Assembly (NCBI RefSeq): GCF_023612255.1
Contig: NZ_CP063231.1
Span: forward strand, 3,268,001-3,332,000
Length of the DNA stretch: 64,000 nt
Source: Luteibacter flocculans
Lineage (GTDB): Bacteria; Pseudomonadota; Gammaproteobacteria; Xanthomonadales; Rhodanobacteraceae
Reading direction: 5' to 3'
In this document: positions 35,787-44,007 of the stretch, piece after piece
Numbering within the stretch: the first letter of the stretch is position 1
Layout: each line of letters starts with the position of its first letter
Made by a program: the position numbers and the translations under genes
The notes under the pieces: model-generated
Seen by the model: only the letters and a program-made list of their open reading frames with translations
Database searches by the model: none
What the model was told of the DNA's origin: nothing

Positions 35787-37127
35787 ATGTCGTTCCGTTC
35801 CGCATCCCTGCTCGCCTGTGCGCTTGCCTGCGCCGTTGCCGCTCCCTCCGCCCTCGCCGCACCACCGCCCAAACCGCCCGTCGTTCACGCGGACCCGGAA
35901 GCGGTAAAGCTGCCGCCGGAACGGGTGAAAGAGACCGTCGAGAACTACAAGCGCTGGCTCGATGAGGCGGAGGCGAGGGATGCCGCGCCCGCCATCGTGA
36001 CCGCCGTCATCGTCGACGACAAGGTCGTCTACGAGCGCGCCATCGGCTACGCCAATGCGAAGACCAAGGAGCCGGCCACGCCCGACACCGTGTTTCGTCT
36101 GGCGTCGTTGTCGAAGGCCTTCGCCACCGGCGTCACGGCCGTCCTGGTGCGGGCCGGGTTCCTGAGCTGGGACACCAAGCTCATCGATACCATTCCCTAC
36201 TTCAAGCTCAAGGACATGCAGGCCGCGCAGCAGGCGACGGTGCGCGACATCCTGGGCCAGCGCCTCGGCCTTCCGCGCAACACGTACGACTCCGCGCTCG
36301 AAGCGGATGCTCCCTACGAGGAGCTGGTGCGCAAGCTGGACGAAGTGGACCTCTCCTGCAAGGTCGGCGAATGCTACGGCTACCAGAACGTCGCCTTCAG
36401 CATGATCGGCGACGTGATCTACGCGCAGACCGGCGATTATTTCTTTCGCCAGGTGGAGCGTCGCATCTTCACGCCGCTCGGCATGACCACCGCCAGCTAC
36501 GGTCGCGACGCCCTTGAAGCGAGCAAGAGCTGGGCCCGTCCCCACCGCGGCGGCCCGCACAACTGGATTCCCTACGAGCCCAACGACAGCTATTACCGCG
36601 TGGCCCCCGCCGCGGGCGTCAACGCCAGCCTGCGTGACATGGAGCAGTGGTTGATGGCGCAGATGGGCGGTCGTCCCGACGTCCTGCCCACGCCGCTACT
36701 GGATGTTCTGCACGCCCCGGAAGTGCCGACACCTTCCGAGGAGCGCTCGCTGCCATGGCGCCGCGCGCGCGTTACCGACGCCCATTACGCCCTCGGCTGG
36801 CGCGTGTTCAAGTACGCCAACGAGGACCTGATCTATCACGCGGGCGCCGTATCGGGTTACCGCACCATGATCGGGTTCTTCCCGAAGTACCACGCGGGTG
36901 TCGTTACGATGTGGAACGCGGCGGGCCCCGTCCCCGCGGGCCTGATGCCCATGGTGTTCGACAGCCTGCTGGGGCTGCCGCACGTGGATTGGGCCGGCGT
37001 CGAGGGCCCGGTGCATGCCGCGCCGGCCGCCGCACCGAAGGCCAAAGCCAAGGCCGCGGCAACGAAAAAGGCCGCCCCGACGAAGACCAAGACGCCCCCA
37101 AAGAAAAAGAAGAAAGCCGGAAGCTGA
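35787..37127 (+). CDS. Exported serine hydrolase (beta-lactamase/PBP4*-like)
   Basis: A 446-residue protein with a signal peptide (MSFRSASLLACALACAVAA...). The serine beta-lactamase fold is marked by SLSK (S-x-x-K, in RLASLSKAFATG) and YQN (Y-x-N, in YGYQNVAF). The third box, normally K-T-G, is HAG here (IYHAGAVSGY), as in many class C-like esterases and peptidases. The C-terminal 40 residues are a low-complexity Ala/Lys/Pro tail ending KKKKKAGS, unusual for an exported enzyme. Physiological substrate is unknown; peptidoglycan peptides or esters are both possible. Confidence 0.83.
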   Translation: MSFRSASLLACALACAVAAPSALAAPPPKPPVVHADPEAVKLPPERVKETVENYKRWLDEAEARDAAPAIVTAVIVDDKVVYERAIGYANAKTKEPATPDTVFRLASLSKAFATGVTAVLVRAGFLSWDTKLIDTIPYFKLKDMQAAQQATVRDILGQRLGLPRNTYDSALEADAPYEELVRKLDEVDLSCKVGECYGYQNVAFSMIGDVIYAQTGDYFFRQVERRIFTPLGMTTASYGRDALEASKSWARPHRGGPHNWIPYEPNDSYYRVAPAAGVNASLRDMEQWLMAQMGGRPDVLPTPLLDVLHAPEVPTPSEERSLPWRRARVTDAHYALGWRVFKYANEDLIYHAGAVSGYRTMIGFFPKYHAGVVTMWNAAGPVPAGLMPMVFDSLLGLPHVDWAGVEGPVHAAPAAAPKAKAKAAATKKAAPTKTKTPPKKKKKAGS

Positions 37128-37260
37128 CGCACCACCTTCTGGCTTCTCAGCTCACGTCGCAACCCGGCGACGCATGCACGCCACGCCGAGGCAACGGGCG
37201 AAGCAAATCCGATGGCTCGCCGCTGCGGACGCATGACGACGCCAAGGGACGAAAAAAGAA

Positions 37261-37288
37261 ACGGCCTCCTGCACACGCAGGAGGCCGT
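37261..37288. terminator. Bidirectional terminator between the hydrolase and the TonB-like gene
   Basis: ACGGCCTCCTGC pairs with GCAGGAGGCCGT (12 bp, ACAC loop). On the minus strand it is followed by TTCTTTTTTC, a good T run for the TonB-like gene whose stop is a few bases before it. Confidence 0.85.
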
Positions 37289-37293
37289 CTTCG

Positions 37294-38325
37294 TTAGCGG
37301 CCGAGGTTGAACTGCAGGCGACGCCGCAACGTCACGGTCATCGGCTCGCCATTGCGGGTGGCCGGTTTGTACTCCCAGCGGCTGACCGCATCGATCGCCG
37401 AACGGTCGAACACATGCTTGGGCTGCGAATCGACGACCGTGACATTGCTCACCGAACCATCGGTGCTCACCGAGAATTCGACGTCCACCCAACCTTCCTG
37501 GTTGGCGCGCATCGCCGCGGTCGGGTAGCGCGGGCTGACCTGGCGGACGAGCACCGCATCGCTGATGGGCTCGGCGTCCGCCGACGTGGGCTTCGGCGTC
37601 GGCGCTGCAGCAGGGCGTGCGGCATTCGCCGCCGGGGACTGCTGGGCTGCCACACGCGACGCCTGTTCGCGCGCGGCCTGCTGGCGCTGCGCTTCCGCCG
37701 CGGCAGCCTGTTCCGCCTGCTGCTTCGCCGCGGCTGCCGCATTCTGCTGGGCGAGCTGCTGCGCCTTCTGTGCGTCCACTGCCTGCTGCTGTTCGCGGTC
37801 GAGCGTCTTGCGCTGGGCATCGAGCTTCGAGCGCAGGATCGTCAACGTGTAGTTTTCGGGGTCCGCTTTTGCCAGCAGATCGATCTCGCGCTGCGCTTCG
37901 TTGAAGTCGCGCTGGTTGATCGTCTGCTCGGTCGCCGCGGCCCCGTAAGAGAAGGTCTCGCGCAATGCGTCTGCCGCGACGGGATTACCCGGCTGCTTCT
38001 GCAGCACCTTCATGTAGAACTCGAACGCGTTGTTGCCCGCCGGGGCCACGAGGCGCTGCTCGTTCATCGCGGTTCGCGCCTCGGAGAGCAGCTGGTCGAC
38101 GCTGAGCGAATCGACGTCGGCCGGAGGCGCTTCGCGCTTCGCGACGCTCTTCTGCGTGGCTGCCGACGCGGGTGTCGCCGCTTCAGCGGCGTCGCGGTAG
38201 GGCTTGATGATGAGGAACCAGGCTGCGACGGCGAGCGCGACGACGATGACGACGACGGCAAGGGTCACAGGATTGACGGCGCCACGCATACGGCGGCGCG
38301 CAAGGAAGCGATAACGGTTATCCAT
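37294..38325 (-). CDS. TonB-family energy transducer
   Basis: A 343-residue protein. A cytosolic stub rich in Arg is followed by a transmembrane helix at about residues 22-42 (VTLAVVVIVVALAVAAWFLII), a helical region, a long Gln/Ala-rich coiled stretch (about 165-240, QQQAVDAQKAQQLAQQNAAAAAK and similar) and a C-terminal TonB domain (about 255-343: SPRYPTAAMRANQEGWVDVEFSVSTDGSV to FDRSAIDAVSRWEYKPATRNG). It would couple the proton gradient to outer-membrane transporters. No ExbB/ExbD or TonB-dependent receptor is nearby. The Met at 38325 fits the basic N terminus (MDNRYRFLARRRMRG). Confidence 0.85.
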   Translation of the reverse strand: MDNRYRFLARRRMRGAVNPVTLAVVVIVVALAVAAWFLIIKPYRDAAEAATPASAATQKSVAKREAPPADVDSLSVDQLLSEARTAMNEQRLVAPAGNNAFEFYMKVLQKQPGNPVAADALRETFSYGAAATEQTINQRDFNEAQREIDLLAKADPENYTLTILRSKLDAQRKTLDREQQQAVDAQKAQQLAQQNAAAAAKQQAEQAAAAEAQRQQAAREQASRVAAQQSPAANAARPAAAPTPKPTSADAEPISDAVLVRQVSPRYPTAAMRANQEGWVDVEFSVSTDGSVSNVTVVDSQPKHVFDRSAIDAVSRWEYKPATRNGEPMTVTLRRRLQFNLGR

Positions 38326-38483
38326 GGCGGTTGGTACCGGACTCCGCAAAGCGCGCGCCCCCTGATGGCTTGACGCGAAAGACCCCCCGTCTTTCGCAGC
38401 GCGATGTGGCGACAAGGTAACCGTAATGGCCGCGTGAATCCAGTTCGCTGGCCTAGGAGCTTTTCCGGACGCCAGAAACGAAC

Positions 38484-38544
38484 GACCCCGGCCAGGCCGG
38501 GGTCAAGTCTCGAAGTGACTCCCCGCGCTGGGCACCGCGGGGAG
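38484..38544. other. Two adjacent GC hairpins downstream of the MetJ-H1 gene
   Basis: GACCCCGGCC/GGCCGGGGTC (38484-38504) and CTCCCCGCG/CGCGGGGAG (38519-38544) form two stem-loops 40-100 bases past the stop of the MetJ-H1 gene. Neither has a T run, so they may protect the mRNA end or be weak terminators. Confidence 0.5.
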
Positions 38545-38583
38545 CTAATTCGCAAAACGTACTTTCTTATTGAGTCGTAACGC

Positions 38584-39171
38584 TTACTTGGCCTTGGCGG
38601 CCTTGGTTGCGCGAGCCACCTTGGTGGCGGCAACCTTCTTCGAAGCGGCCTTGCGCGGCGAAGCCTTGCGCGTAGCCTTCTTGGCGGTGGCCTTCTTGAC
38701 GGCCTTCTTCACCGCCTTCTTGGCGGCGACCTTGCGAGCAGGCGCCTTGCGGGCGACCTTCTTTGCAGCAGCCTTCTTGGCCGGCGACTTGCGGGTCGCA
38801 GCCTTCTTGGTCGCGACCTTACGGGTCGAGGCCTTCTTTGCCGGCGACTTGCGCGCGGCGGTCTTCTTCACGGTCGACTTCTTCGTCGCCTTCTTGGCGG
38901 CGGATTTCTTGGCAGTGGCTTTCTTGGCAGTGGCCATGGTTCGTCTCAGCTCCTCATCAGTTGGCAGTGGTTGCCCAGTAAAAGCGTGAAGGAACGCTTC
39001 AACCAGCAGATCGCTGTTCGTTGCGTGCCTTAAATTGTTCACCTGGCGGCGAGTACGTTCATCGGAAAGTAGGCGGAGAACATGCAGCGGAATCGATACT
39101 GTGATCTTGCGAACCGAACCCGCTTTCGAACCATGCTCCACATACGGCCTGATGAATTTTCCTGTTTCCAT
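38584..39171 (-). CDS. MetJ-like repressor domain fused to a histone H1-like tail
   Basis: A 195-residue single open frame with two parts. Residues 1 to about 77 are MetJ-like: [20 protein letters not shown], then [19 protein letters not shown] and [20 protein letters not shown]. The base-contacting Lys and Thr of the MetJ beta-ribbon (KIT) and the residues matching the S-adenosylmethionine contacts (Arg of RTRRQ, Glu of VEAF, Phe of HAFTG) are kept. The last MetJ helices are missing. From Met79 on, about 117 residues are nearly all Lys, Ala, Arg, Thr and Ser ([21 protein letters not shown] twice) as in H1-like nucleoid proteins. An internal start at Met79, with GAGGAG 12 bases upstream, could also yield the tail alone. 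Confidence 0.88.
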   Translation of the reverse strand: METGKFIRPYVEHGSKAGSVRKITVSIPLHVLRLLSDERTRRQVNNLRHATNSDLLVEAFLHAFTGQPLPTDEELRRTMATAKKATAKKSAAKKATKKSTVKKTAARKSPAKKASTRKVATKKAATRKSPAKKAAAKKVARKAPARKVAAKKAVKKAVKKATAKKATRKASPRKAASKKVAATKVARATKAAKAK

Positions 39172-39182
39172 TTCCGGTTCCC

Positions 39183-39194
39183 CGTCAATTGACG
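39183..39194. promoter_or_regulatory. 12-bp perfect palindrome at the MetJ-H1 promoter
   Basis: CGTCAATTGACG is self-complementary and sits between the predicted -10 element and the start codon of the MetJ-H1 gene, a place where a bound repressor would block transcription. It does not match the classic met box (AGACGTCT). Operator function is inferred. Confidence 0.4.
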
Positions 39195-39197
39195 CAA

Positions 39198-39226
39198 AAG
39201 CTATTCCTGAACATTTCCGCTGTCAA
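39198..39226 (-). promoter_or_regulatory. Sigma-70 type promoter of the MetJ-H1 gene
   Basis: On the minus strand a perfect -35 TTGACA (39221-39226) is followed after exactly 17 bases by TAGCTT (39198-39203) as -10. It points to the start codon at 39171 with a leader of about 20 bases. It is the best -35 match noticed in the window. Confidence 0.6.
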
Positions 39227-39547
39227 TAAATTTTGGCTCTAAATTGAAGACCTTGCGCCGCCATGACGGCACCTCGAGAGGCATAGTCCGAGCCCGCCGC
39301 AAGCGACCCGAAGAATGCGTTTCGTATTTAGACTGCCGAAACAAAACACACTGCGTCAGAAAAAGAGTTCAGCAAACTACTTAAATAAAGGCATTTCTTG
39401 CGTGTGCTGCAAAATGTCTCAAGCGAAAGACGCGCAAAGCCTCCGCGCGCCAAAGTTGCTCCGAGCGTGTCCGACGGGGTCGATCTCGGGGATGAACAAA
39501 GTTCAACCGGCCGCAAAAAAAAATTTCCGCCGCCCCCTCTTCGGGAC

Positions 39548-39577
39548 AAAAAAATGCCGGTCGAAGTCGACCGGCAT
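39548..39577 (-). terminator. Terminator after gcvH
   Basis: ATGCCGGTCG/CGACCGGCAT (39554-39577) with an AAGT loop; read on the minus strand the stem is followed by a run of T residues. It lies 24 bases past the gcvH stop. Confidence 0.85.
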
Positions 39578-39600
39578 CCAATCGAAGCTGCCGCTTGGTC

Positions 39601-39999
39601 TCAGTGATCTTCGTTTTCGATCAGTTCCTGATACTCGTCCGGCGTGAGCAACTGGTCGAGTTCACTCTTGTCGGCGATGGTCAGCTTGAAGATCCAACCG
39701 TCGCCGAAGGCATCCTCGTTGATCGTTTCCGGCTTATCGCTAAGAGCCTCGTTGACCGCGGCAACCTCGCCGGAGATCGGCGCGTAGATGTCCGAAGCAG
39801 CTTTCACTGATTCGACCACGGCAACACCGGCCCCTGCGGTTACGGAACTGCCGACTTCAGGAAGCTCGACGTAGACCAGGTCGCCCAGCGCGCCTTGCGC
39901 GTGGTCGGAGATGCCCACGGTGACGGTCTTGCCGTCGTCGGACACGCGCACCCACTCGTGGGACTTCAAGAATTTCAGATCGCCTGGGATTTCACTCAT
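39601..39999 (-). CDS. gcvH: Glycine cleavage system H protein
   Basis: A 132-residue lipoyl carrier of the glycine cleavage complex, which shuttles the aminomethyl group between P, T and L proteins. The lipoylated Lys is in [13 protein letters not shown]. The start [21 protein letters not shown] ([17 protein letters not shown]) and the end ELIENEDH are family-typical. The Met at 39999 is chosen over 40047 for that reason. It is on the same strand as gcvT but separated from it by an oppositely oriented orphan gene, so the two are transcribed apart. gcvP is not in the window. Confidence 0.95.
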   Translation of the reverse strand: MSEIPGDLKFLKSHEWVRVSDDGKTVTVGISDHAQGALGDLVYVELPEVGSSVTAGAGVAVVESVKAASDIYAPISGEVAAVNEALSDKPETINEDAFGDGWIFKLTIADKSELDQLLTPDEYQELIENEDH

Positions 40000-40284
40000 G
40001 GGATAAGCCTCGTTAGCTCGGGACAGGTGCGCTGATGGGACGGGCAATTGTACCGGTATGGAGGTTTCCGGGAAGCGGCAACTGTCGTGATGCGCCCGAC
40101 CCTCCTCAGCGATACCTGACTCCGATCCCGGCGAGCACCGACACCGACCTGCGCGGCGCCTGACAGCGCCGCGCCGGCTCGCACGACTAATTTGTTATCG
40201 CGGGCCGCATCTCGGTGCCGCGCCGGCCGACACCTTCCCCCTACGAGGTCACGCCGGCATCTCTCCCTCGACAAGGAACCTCCC

Positions 40285-41568
40285 ATGAAACGGACTCTCA
40301 AAGTCTCGCTCCTCAGCGCCGCGTTGGCGTTTACCTTCTCCTCGCCGCTGATGGCCACCGAAGCCACATCCGTGAGCGACGTTCGCGACCAGGTCGCCCG
40401 CAGTATCGCCACTCTCGTGAACGACCCCGCCTTTGAAGCGGCCGTGCAGGACAAGCTGAGCAAGAACAAGGCAGCGCTCGCCGACGTGGTGCGCCAGTAC
40501 GCCGCCGACACCACCGCACGTAACCAGGGTGTCGTGGACGAACTCCGCGACCTCGAACGTCAGGCCGTCCACTTGCGCGGTCTGGATGGCGCCATCGACA
40601 ACGTGATCGATCTCCGCGTGCTCGGCGGCGACGCGCAGGATTCGGCCGCCAACGTTCATGGCACCTGGGTCGGCACCGTGGTGAAGGATCAGGCCACCGG
40701 GACCAAGCAACTGGTCGCCTACGGCCCGTCGGGAGAGAAGCAGCAGTTTTCGGCCGATCAGGCCCCAGGCGTCCCGATGCTGCTCGTCGAGTCGGATTCG
40801 ACTCGCAGCACGCAGGCTGGCATGCAGGTCATGAACGAAGCGCTTCGCCGCGAGGGCGCGCAGACTCCCCGGACGCAACCGATGTCTCGCTCCGCGCTGC
40901 GTTCTTCCTTGCGTTCTTCCGCGCGGGATGTTTCGCGCCTCGCTCCGACGACCCTTTCCCGCTTCGCTCCGCCGTCCGTGGAGAACCTTGCCGTGCCGGA
41001 GGCGGAAGAGCTGACCATCCTCTCCGAGATCTGGCTGGCCGACGACCGCGAGCCGAACACCGCCTTCGACGCCGAGATCTTCGCAGTGATTACCGGCGTC
41101 AGTCCCGAGGGCAAGGTGCAGGTCATCACCAAGGACATGCCGTGGCTGGACCACGACAAGTTCTTGTACAAGCCTGGCATGGACCTGATCAACTGGAAGG
41201 ACTTCGGTCCGAGCTACGTGAACGTGCAGCTCTTTGAGGACGACGGCGACACGAACTTCAAGAACCTGGCGTCGGCAGTCACCAGTGCGGTGGGCGACGT
41301 CTCCCTGCTGGTCTCGCCGACGGCACCCCAGGCACTCGTGATCTCCGGCGTGTCCAAGATCGCGAGCAAGGTGCTCGACGCGATGGACTCCAAGTGGTTC
41401 CAGAACGATGCCGACTACATCGATTCGTTCTATGTGATCGAGCGTGGCGGCAACTACGGCACGCACGATGCCCCTCTGGTCGGCGCACGTGGCTGGGCGA
41501 AGATGGTGCTCAAGCCCTATCAGGTGAAGAACCGCGTGTTCAAGGAGACGGTGAACAAGACCCCTTGA
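40285..41568 (+). CDS. Secreted protein of unknown function between gcvH and gcvT
   Basis: A 427-residue protein with a signal peptide (MKRTLKVSLLSAALAFTFSSP, cut near LMA). The N-terminal third is helical and rich in Ala, Asp and Arg; residues about 190-230 are Ser/Arg-rich (SRSALRSSLRSSARDVSRL); the C-terminal half looks globular, with ELTILSEIWLADDREPNTAF, NVQLFEDDGDTNFKNLASAV and GNYGTHDAPLVGARGWAKM. It may belong to the uncharacterised DUF3103 family, but that is a weak recollection. AAGGAA upstream of the ATG is a fair ribosome site. A strong terminator follows. It interrupts the gcv genes. Confidence 0.62.
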   Translation: MKRTLKVSLLSAALAFTFSSPLMATEATSVSDVRDQVARSIATLVNDPAFEAAVQDKLSKNKAALADVVRQYAADTTARNQGVVDELRDLERQAVHLRGLDGAIDNVIDLRVLGGDAQDSAANVHGTWVGTVVKDQATGTKQLVAYGPSGEKQQFSADQAPGVPMLLVESDSTRSTQAGMQVMNEALRREGAQTPRTQPMSRSALRSSLRSSARDVSRLAPTTLSRFAPPSVENLAVPEAEELTILSEIWLADDREPNTAFDAEIFAVITGVSPEGKVQVITKDMPWLDHDKFLYKPGMDLINWKDFGPSYVNVQLFEDDGDTNFKNLASAVTSAVGDVSLLVSPTAPQALVISGVSKIASKVLDAMDSKWFQNDADYIDSFYVIERGGNYGTHDAPLVGARGWAKMVLKPYQVKNRVFKETVNKTP

Positions 41569-41577
41569 TCTCTCATA

Positions 41578-41610
41578 CGAAGGGCGGCCTCGGCCGCCCT
41601 TCGCTTTCTC
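41578..41610 (+). terminator. Terminator after the secreted orphan
   Basis: CGAAGGGCGGCC pairs with GGCCGCCCTTCG (41578-41603), followed by CTTTCTC. It lies nine bases after the stop of the orphan gene and close to the gcvT stop, so it may act in both directions. Confidence 0.85.
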
Positions 41611-41624
41611 TATATATATAGAGA
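41607..41624. repeat. 18-bp perfect palindrome with a TATATATATA core
   Basis: TCTCTATATATATAGAGA is a perfect inverted repeat with an alternating TA core, very unusual in this GC-rich sequence. It lies between the terminator above and the gcvT stop codon, in the gap between convergent genes. Confidence 0.8.
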
Positions 41625-41631
41625 GTGTCGA

Positions 41632-42738
41632 TCAGCCGACGATGCCCGGCATCGGACGGCCGTCACGGACGAAGGGGAACGTCACGACGCGCACCGGCAC
41701 TTCACGGCCGCGGATGTCGACCCGAACATCACCCAGCTCGCCAGCGGGCACGCGTGCAAACGCAACAGACTTGCCCAGCGTGGGGGCGAAACCGCCGGAC
41801 AGGATCTCACCGTCACCGGCAGCGGTGAGCACCTTCTGCCCGTGGCGCAGCACGCCCTTGTCGTCCATCACCAGCCCCACCATGACGCGCGGCACGCCGG
41901 CAGCCTTCTGCTTCTCCAGCGCTGCACGGCCGATGAAGTCGCGACCCTCGTCCAGCGACACCGTCCACGCGAGCGCCGCCTCCCAGGGCGTGACGCTCTC
42001 ATCCATGTCCTGTCCATACAGATTCATGCCGGCCTCGAGACGCAGGGTGTCGCGCGCGCCCAGACCCGCCGGAGCTACACCCGCCTCGCGGAGGCGATTC
42101 CACAACTCGACGACGCGCGTGTTAGGCACCACGACCTCGAAACCATCTTCGCCGGTGTAACCGGTCCGCGCGAGGAACAACGGCATGCCCTCCGGGCCTT
42201 CGATCTCGATAGCAGCGAACTTGCCGAGCTTGCTCGCCTTCGCGCGCACGTCCTCCGGCAGCAGGCCGATCAGCTTCTCGCGGGCGTTGGGGCCCTGCAC
42301 GGCGATCATGCCGAATTCGCTGCGCTCGCGAACGGCGACACCGAAGGCGGCCGCCTGCTTTTCGATCCAGGCCAGATCCTTTGCGCGAGTGGCAGCATTC
42401 ACCACGAGGCGGAAAAAGTCCTCGCGCAGGAAGTAAACGATGAGGTCATCGATCACCCCACCGTTCTCGTCGAGCATGCAGGTGTAGAGCGCCTTGCCGG
42501 ACTTGGCGAGCTTGTCGACATTGTTCGCCACCAGCTTGCGCAGGAACTCCCGAGTGCGCTCACCGACAATATCCACGACCGTCATGTGCGACACGTCGAA
42601 CATGCCGGCATCCTTGCGTACGGCGTGATGCTCTTCGATCTGCGACCCATAGGCGATGGGCATGTCCCAGCCACCGAAGTCGACCATGCGGGCACCGAGT
42701 TCGCGGTGGGTGGCGTTGAGTTCGGTCTTGTCGGTCAT
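41632..42738 (-). CDS. gcvT: Glycine cleavage system T protein (aminomethyltransferase)
   Basis: A 368-residue folate-dependent enzyme that releases ammonia and passes the methylene group to tetrahydrofolate. [28 protein letters not shown], broken into its boxes (FGGWDMP; HxAVR), FDVSHM, and [12 protein letters not shown] are diagnostic; the catalytic Asp corresponds to the one near [11 protein letters not shown]. Length is normal. AAGG lies about eight bases before the ATG. No glycine riboswitch was found upstream. The MlaE gene diverges from it. Confidence 0.95.
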   Translation of the reverse strand: MTDKTELNATHRELGARMVDFGGWDMPIAYGSQIEEHHAVRKDAGMFDVSHMTVVDIVGERTREFLRKLVANNVDKLAKSGKALYTCMLDENGGVIDDLIVYFLREDFFRLVVNAATRAKDLAWIEKQAAAFGVAVRERSEFGMIAVQGPNAREKLIGLLPEDVRAKASKLGKFAAIEIEGPEGMPLFLARTGYTGEDGFEVVVPNTRVVELWNRLREAGVAPAGLGARDTLRLEAGMNLYGQDMDESVTPWEAALAWTVSLDEGRDFIGRAALEKQKAAGVPRVMVGLVMDDKGVLRHGQKVLTAAGDGEILSGGFAPTLGKSVAFARVPAGELGDVRVDIRGREVPVRVVTFPFVRDGRPMPGIVG

Positions 42739-42864
42739 CGTCGTACCTTGAAGGAGAATGGCGGCGGGATCAGCCCGGCATTATCGGCCTGCCGGGCCCG
42801 GAAGGCCAATCGTGCGCCGCTCCGCATCCCCCAAGGCACCACCGAGTCCTGCTAGCCTTCGCTC

Positions 42865-44007
42865 ATGGCAACGGCATCCTTCCCCGGCTCGGTGACGCTC
42901 ACCCGCGAGGCGGGCGGACCCCGGCTGATCCTTTCCGGCGACTGGACCCTCCCCCATTACAGCGACCTGCACCGGCGAGCGACGGAACTGGCCGGGTCGA
43001 TCGACAGCCACGCCACGATCGACATCCACGGACTGGGGGCCATGGACACATCGGGCGCCTTCATCATTGCCGAACTGCTGGGCAGCGCTCGCACGCAGGC
43101 GCTGGCCCAGGAAGAGGTGCTGCCCCCCGAACGTCGCGCCCTCCTGAAAACGGTCGGCGACGCGATCGACACCTATTGCACGGGCATCACTCGACCGCGC
43201 GATGCCGGCTTCGTCGTCATGCTGGAGCGCATCGGCAAGGCGATGTCCGGCTTCTGGAAGCAGACCGCCAAACTGCTCGCCTTCATCGGCATCACGCTCC
43301 AGGGCTTTCTCGCCACGATCTGGCGGCCACGCCGCTGGCGGGTCACCTCGCTGGTCTCGCACATCGAACAGACCGGTCTCGACGCCGTGCCGATCCTGGC
43401 GCTGTTGTCCTTCATGGTCGGTTGCGTGGTGGCCTTCCTCGGTTCGACGGCGCTTGCGAGCTACGGCGCCAGCCTGTTCACCGTGGACCTGGTCGGCTAC
43501 GCCTTCCTCCGCGAGTTCGGCGTGCTGCTCACGGCCATCCTCCTCGCGGGCCGCACCGCGAGTGCATTCACCGCGCAAATCGGTTCGATGAAGGCCCGCG
43601 AGGAAATCGACGCGATCCGCACGTTGGGCCTCGATCCGGTGGAACTGCTGGTACTGCCGCGCGTGCTTGCCTTGCTGGTGTCGCTACCTCTGCTTACGTT
43701 CATTTCCATGGTGGCGGGCGTGGTCGGCGGCGGTGTCGTGTGTCTCGCCGTATTGAAGATGTCGCCATCGATGTTCCTGACGATGTTCCAGGCGGACATT
43801 TCGCTGACCCAGTTCCTGGTCGGTATCGCCAAGGCCCCCGTGTTCGCCTTCATGATCGCCGTGATCGGCTGCATGGAGGGCTTCAAGGTCTCCGGCAGCG
43901 CGCAGTCCGTGGGCCAACACACCACTTCGGCCGTCGTGCAGTCGATCTTCGTGGTGATACTGCTGGATGCACTGGCCGCCCTCTTCTATATGGAGATGGG
44001 CTGGTGA
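42865..44007 (+). CDS. MlaE-type lipid ABC permease with N-terminal STAS domain
   Basis: A 380-residue fusion. Residues 1 to about 100 look like a STAS/MlaB domain (LSGDWTLPHYSDLHRRATEL ... IDIHGLGAMDTSGAFI, with the loop where STAS proteins bind). Residues about 125-380 are an MlaE permease with five or six membrane helices and the conserved REFGVLLTAILLAGRTASAF, GSMKAREEIDAI and RVLALLVSLPLLT. In E. coli these are separate proteins (MlaB and MlaE). Its GTGA overlap with the next gene shows coupling. The operon carries phospholipids between the membranes. Confidence 0.9.
   Translation: MATASFPGSVTLTREAGGPRLILSGDWTLPHYSDLHRRATELAGSIDSHATIDIHGLGAMDTSGAFIIAELLGSARTQALAQEEVLPPERRALLKTVGDAIDTYCTGITRPRDAGFVVMLERIGKAMSGFWKQTAKLLAFIGITLQGFLATIWRPRRWRVTSLVSHIEQTGLDAVPILALLSFMVGCVVAFLGSTALASYGASLFTVDLVGYAFLREFGVLLTAILLAGRTASAFTAQIGSMKAREEIDAIRTLGLDPVELLVLPRVLALLVSLPLLTFISMVAGVVGGGVVCLAVLKMSPSMFLTMFQADISLTQFLVGIAKAPVFAFMIAVIGCMEGFKVSGSAQSVGQHTTSAVVQSIFVVILLDALAALFYMEMGW

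Larger units (their letters stand above)
39172..39600. other. Non-coding AT-richer region between gcvH and the MetJ-H1 gene
   Basis: A 429-base gap, clearly lower in GC than its surroundings, with many A- and T-runs near 39205-39240, 39340-39400 and 39515-39555. It holds the promoter and palindrome upstream of the MetJ-H1 gene at its left end and the gcvH terminator at its right end. Short frames on both strands (up to 110 codons) show no family features and no ribosome binding site, so I call no gene. A small RNA or further regulatory sites could be present in 39250-39530 but nothing definite is seen. Confidence 0.5.

Noticed and set aside
38600-38940. Short direct repeats that look like a CRISPR or satellite array
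   Set aside because: They are codon repeats (AAG/GCC/ACC) of the Lys/Ala-rich tail in an open frame, with no regular repeat-spacer pattern.
39315-39647. 110-codon frame in the gap between the MetJ-H1 gene and gcvH
   Set aside because: No ribosome site, no family features, runs across the gcvH terminator and into gcvH antisense.
40000-40284. Glycine riboswitch upstream of gcvH (and in the gcvT leader, 42739-42864)
   Set aside because: No tandem aptamer with the conserved cores was found on the minus strand.
40249-41466. 405-codon frame antisense to the secreted orphan between gcvH and gcvT
   Set aside because: The plus-strand frame has a signal peptide, a ribosome site and a terminator; the minus frame has none and no family features.
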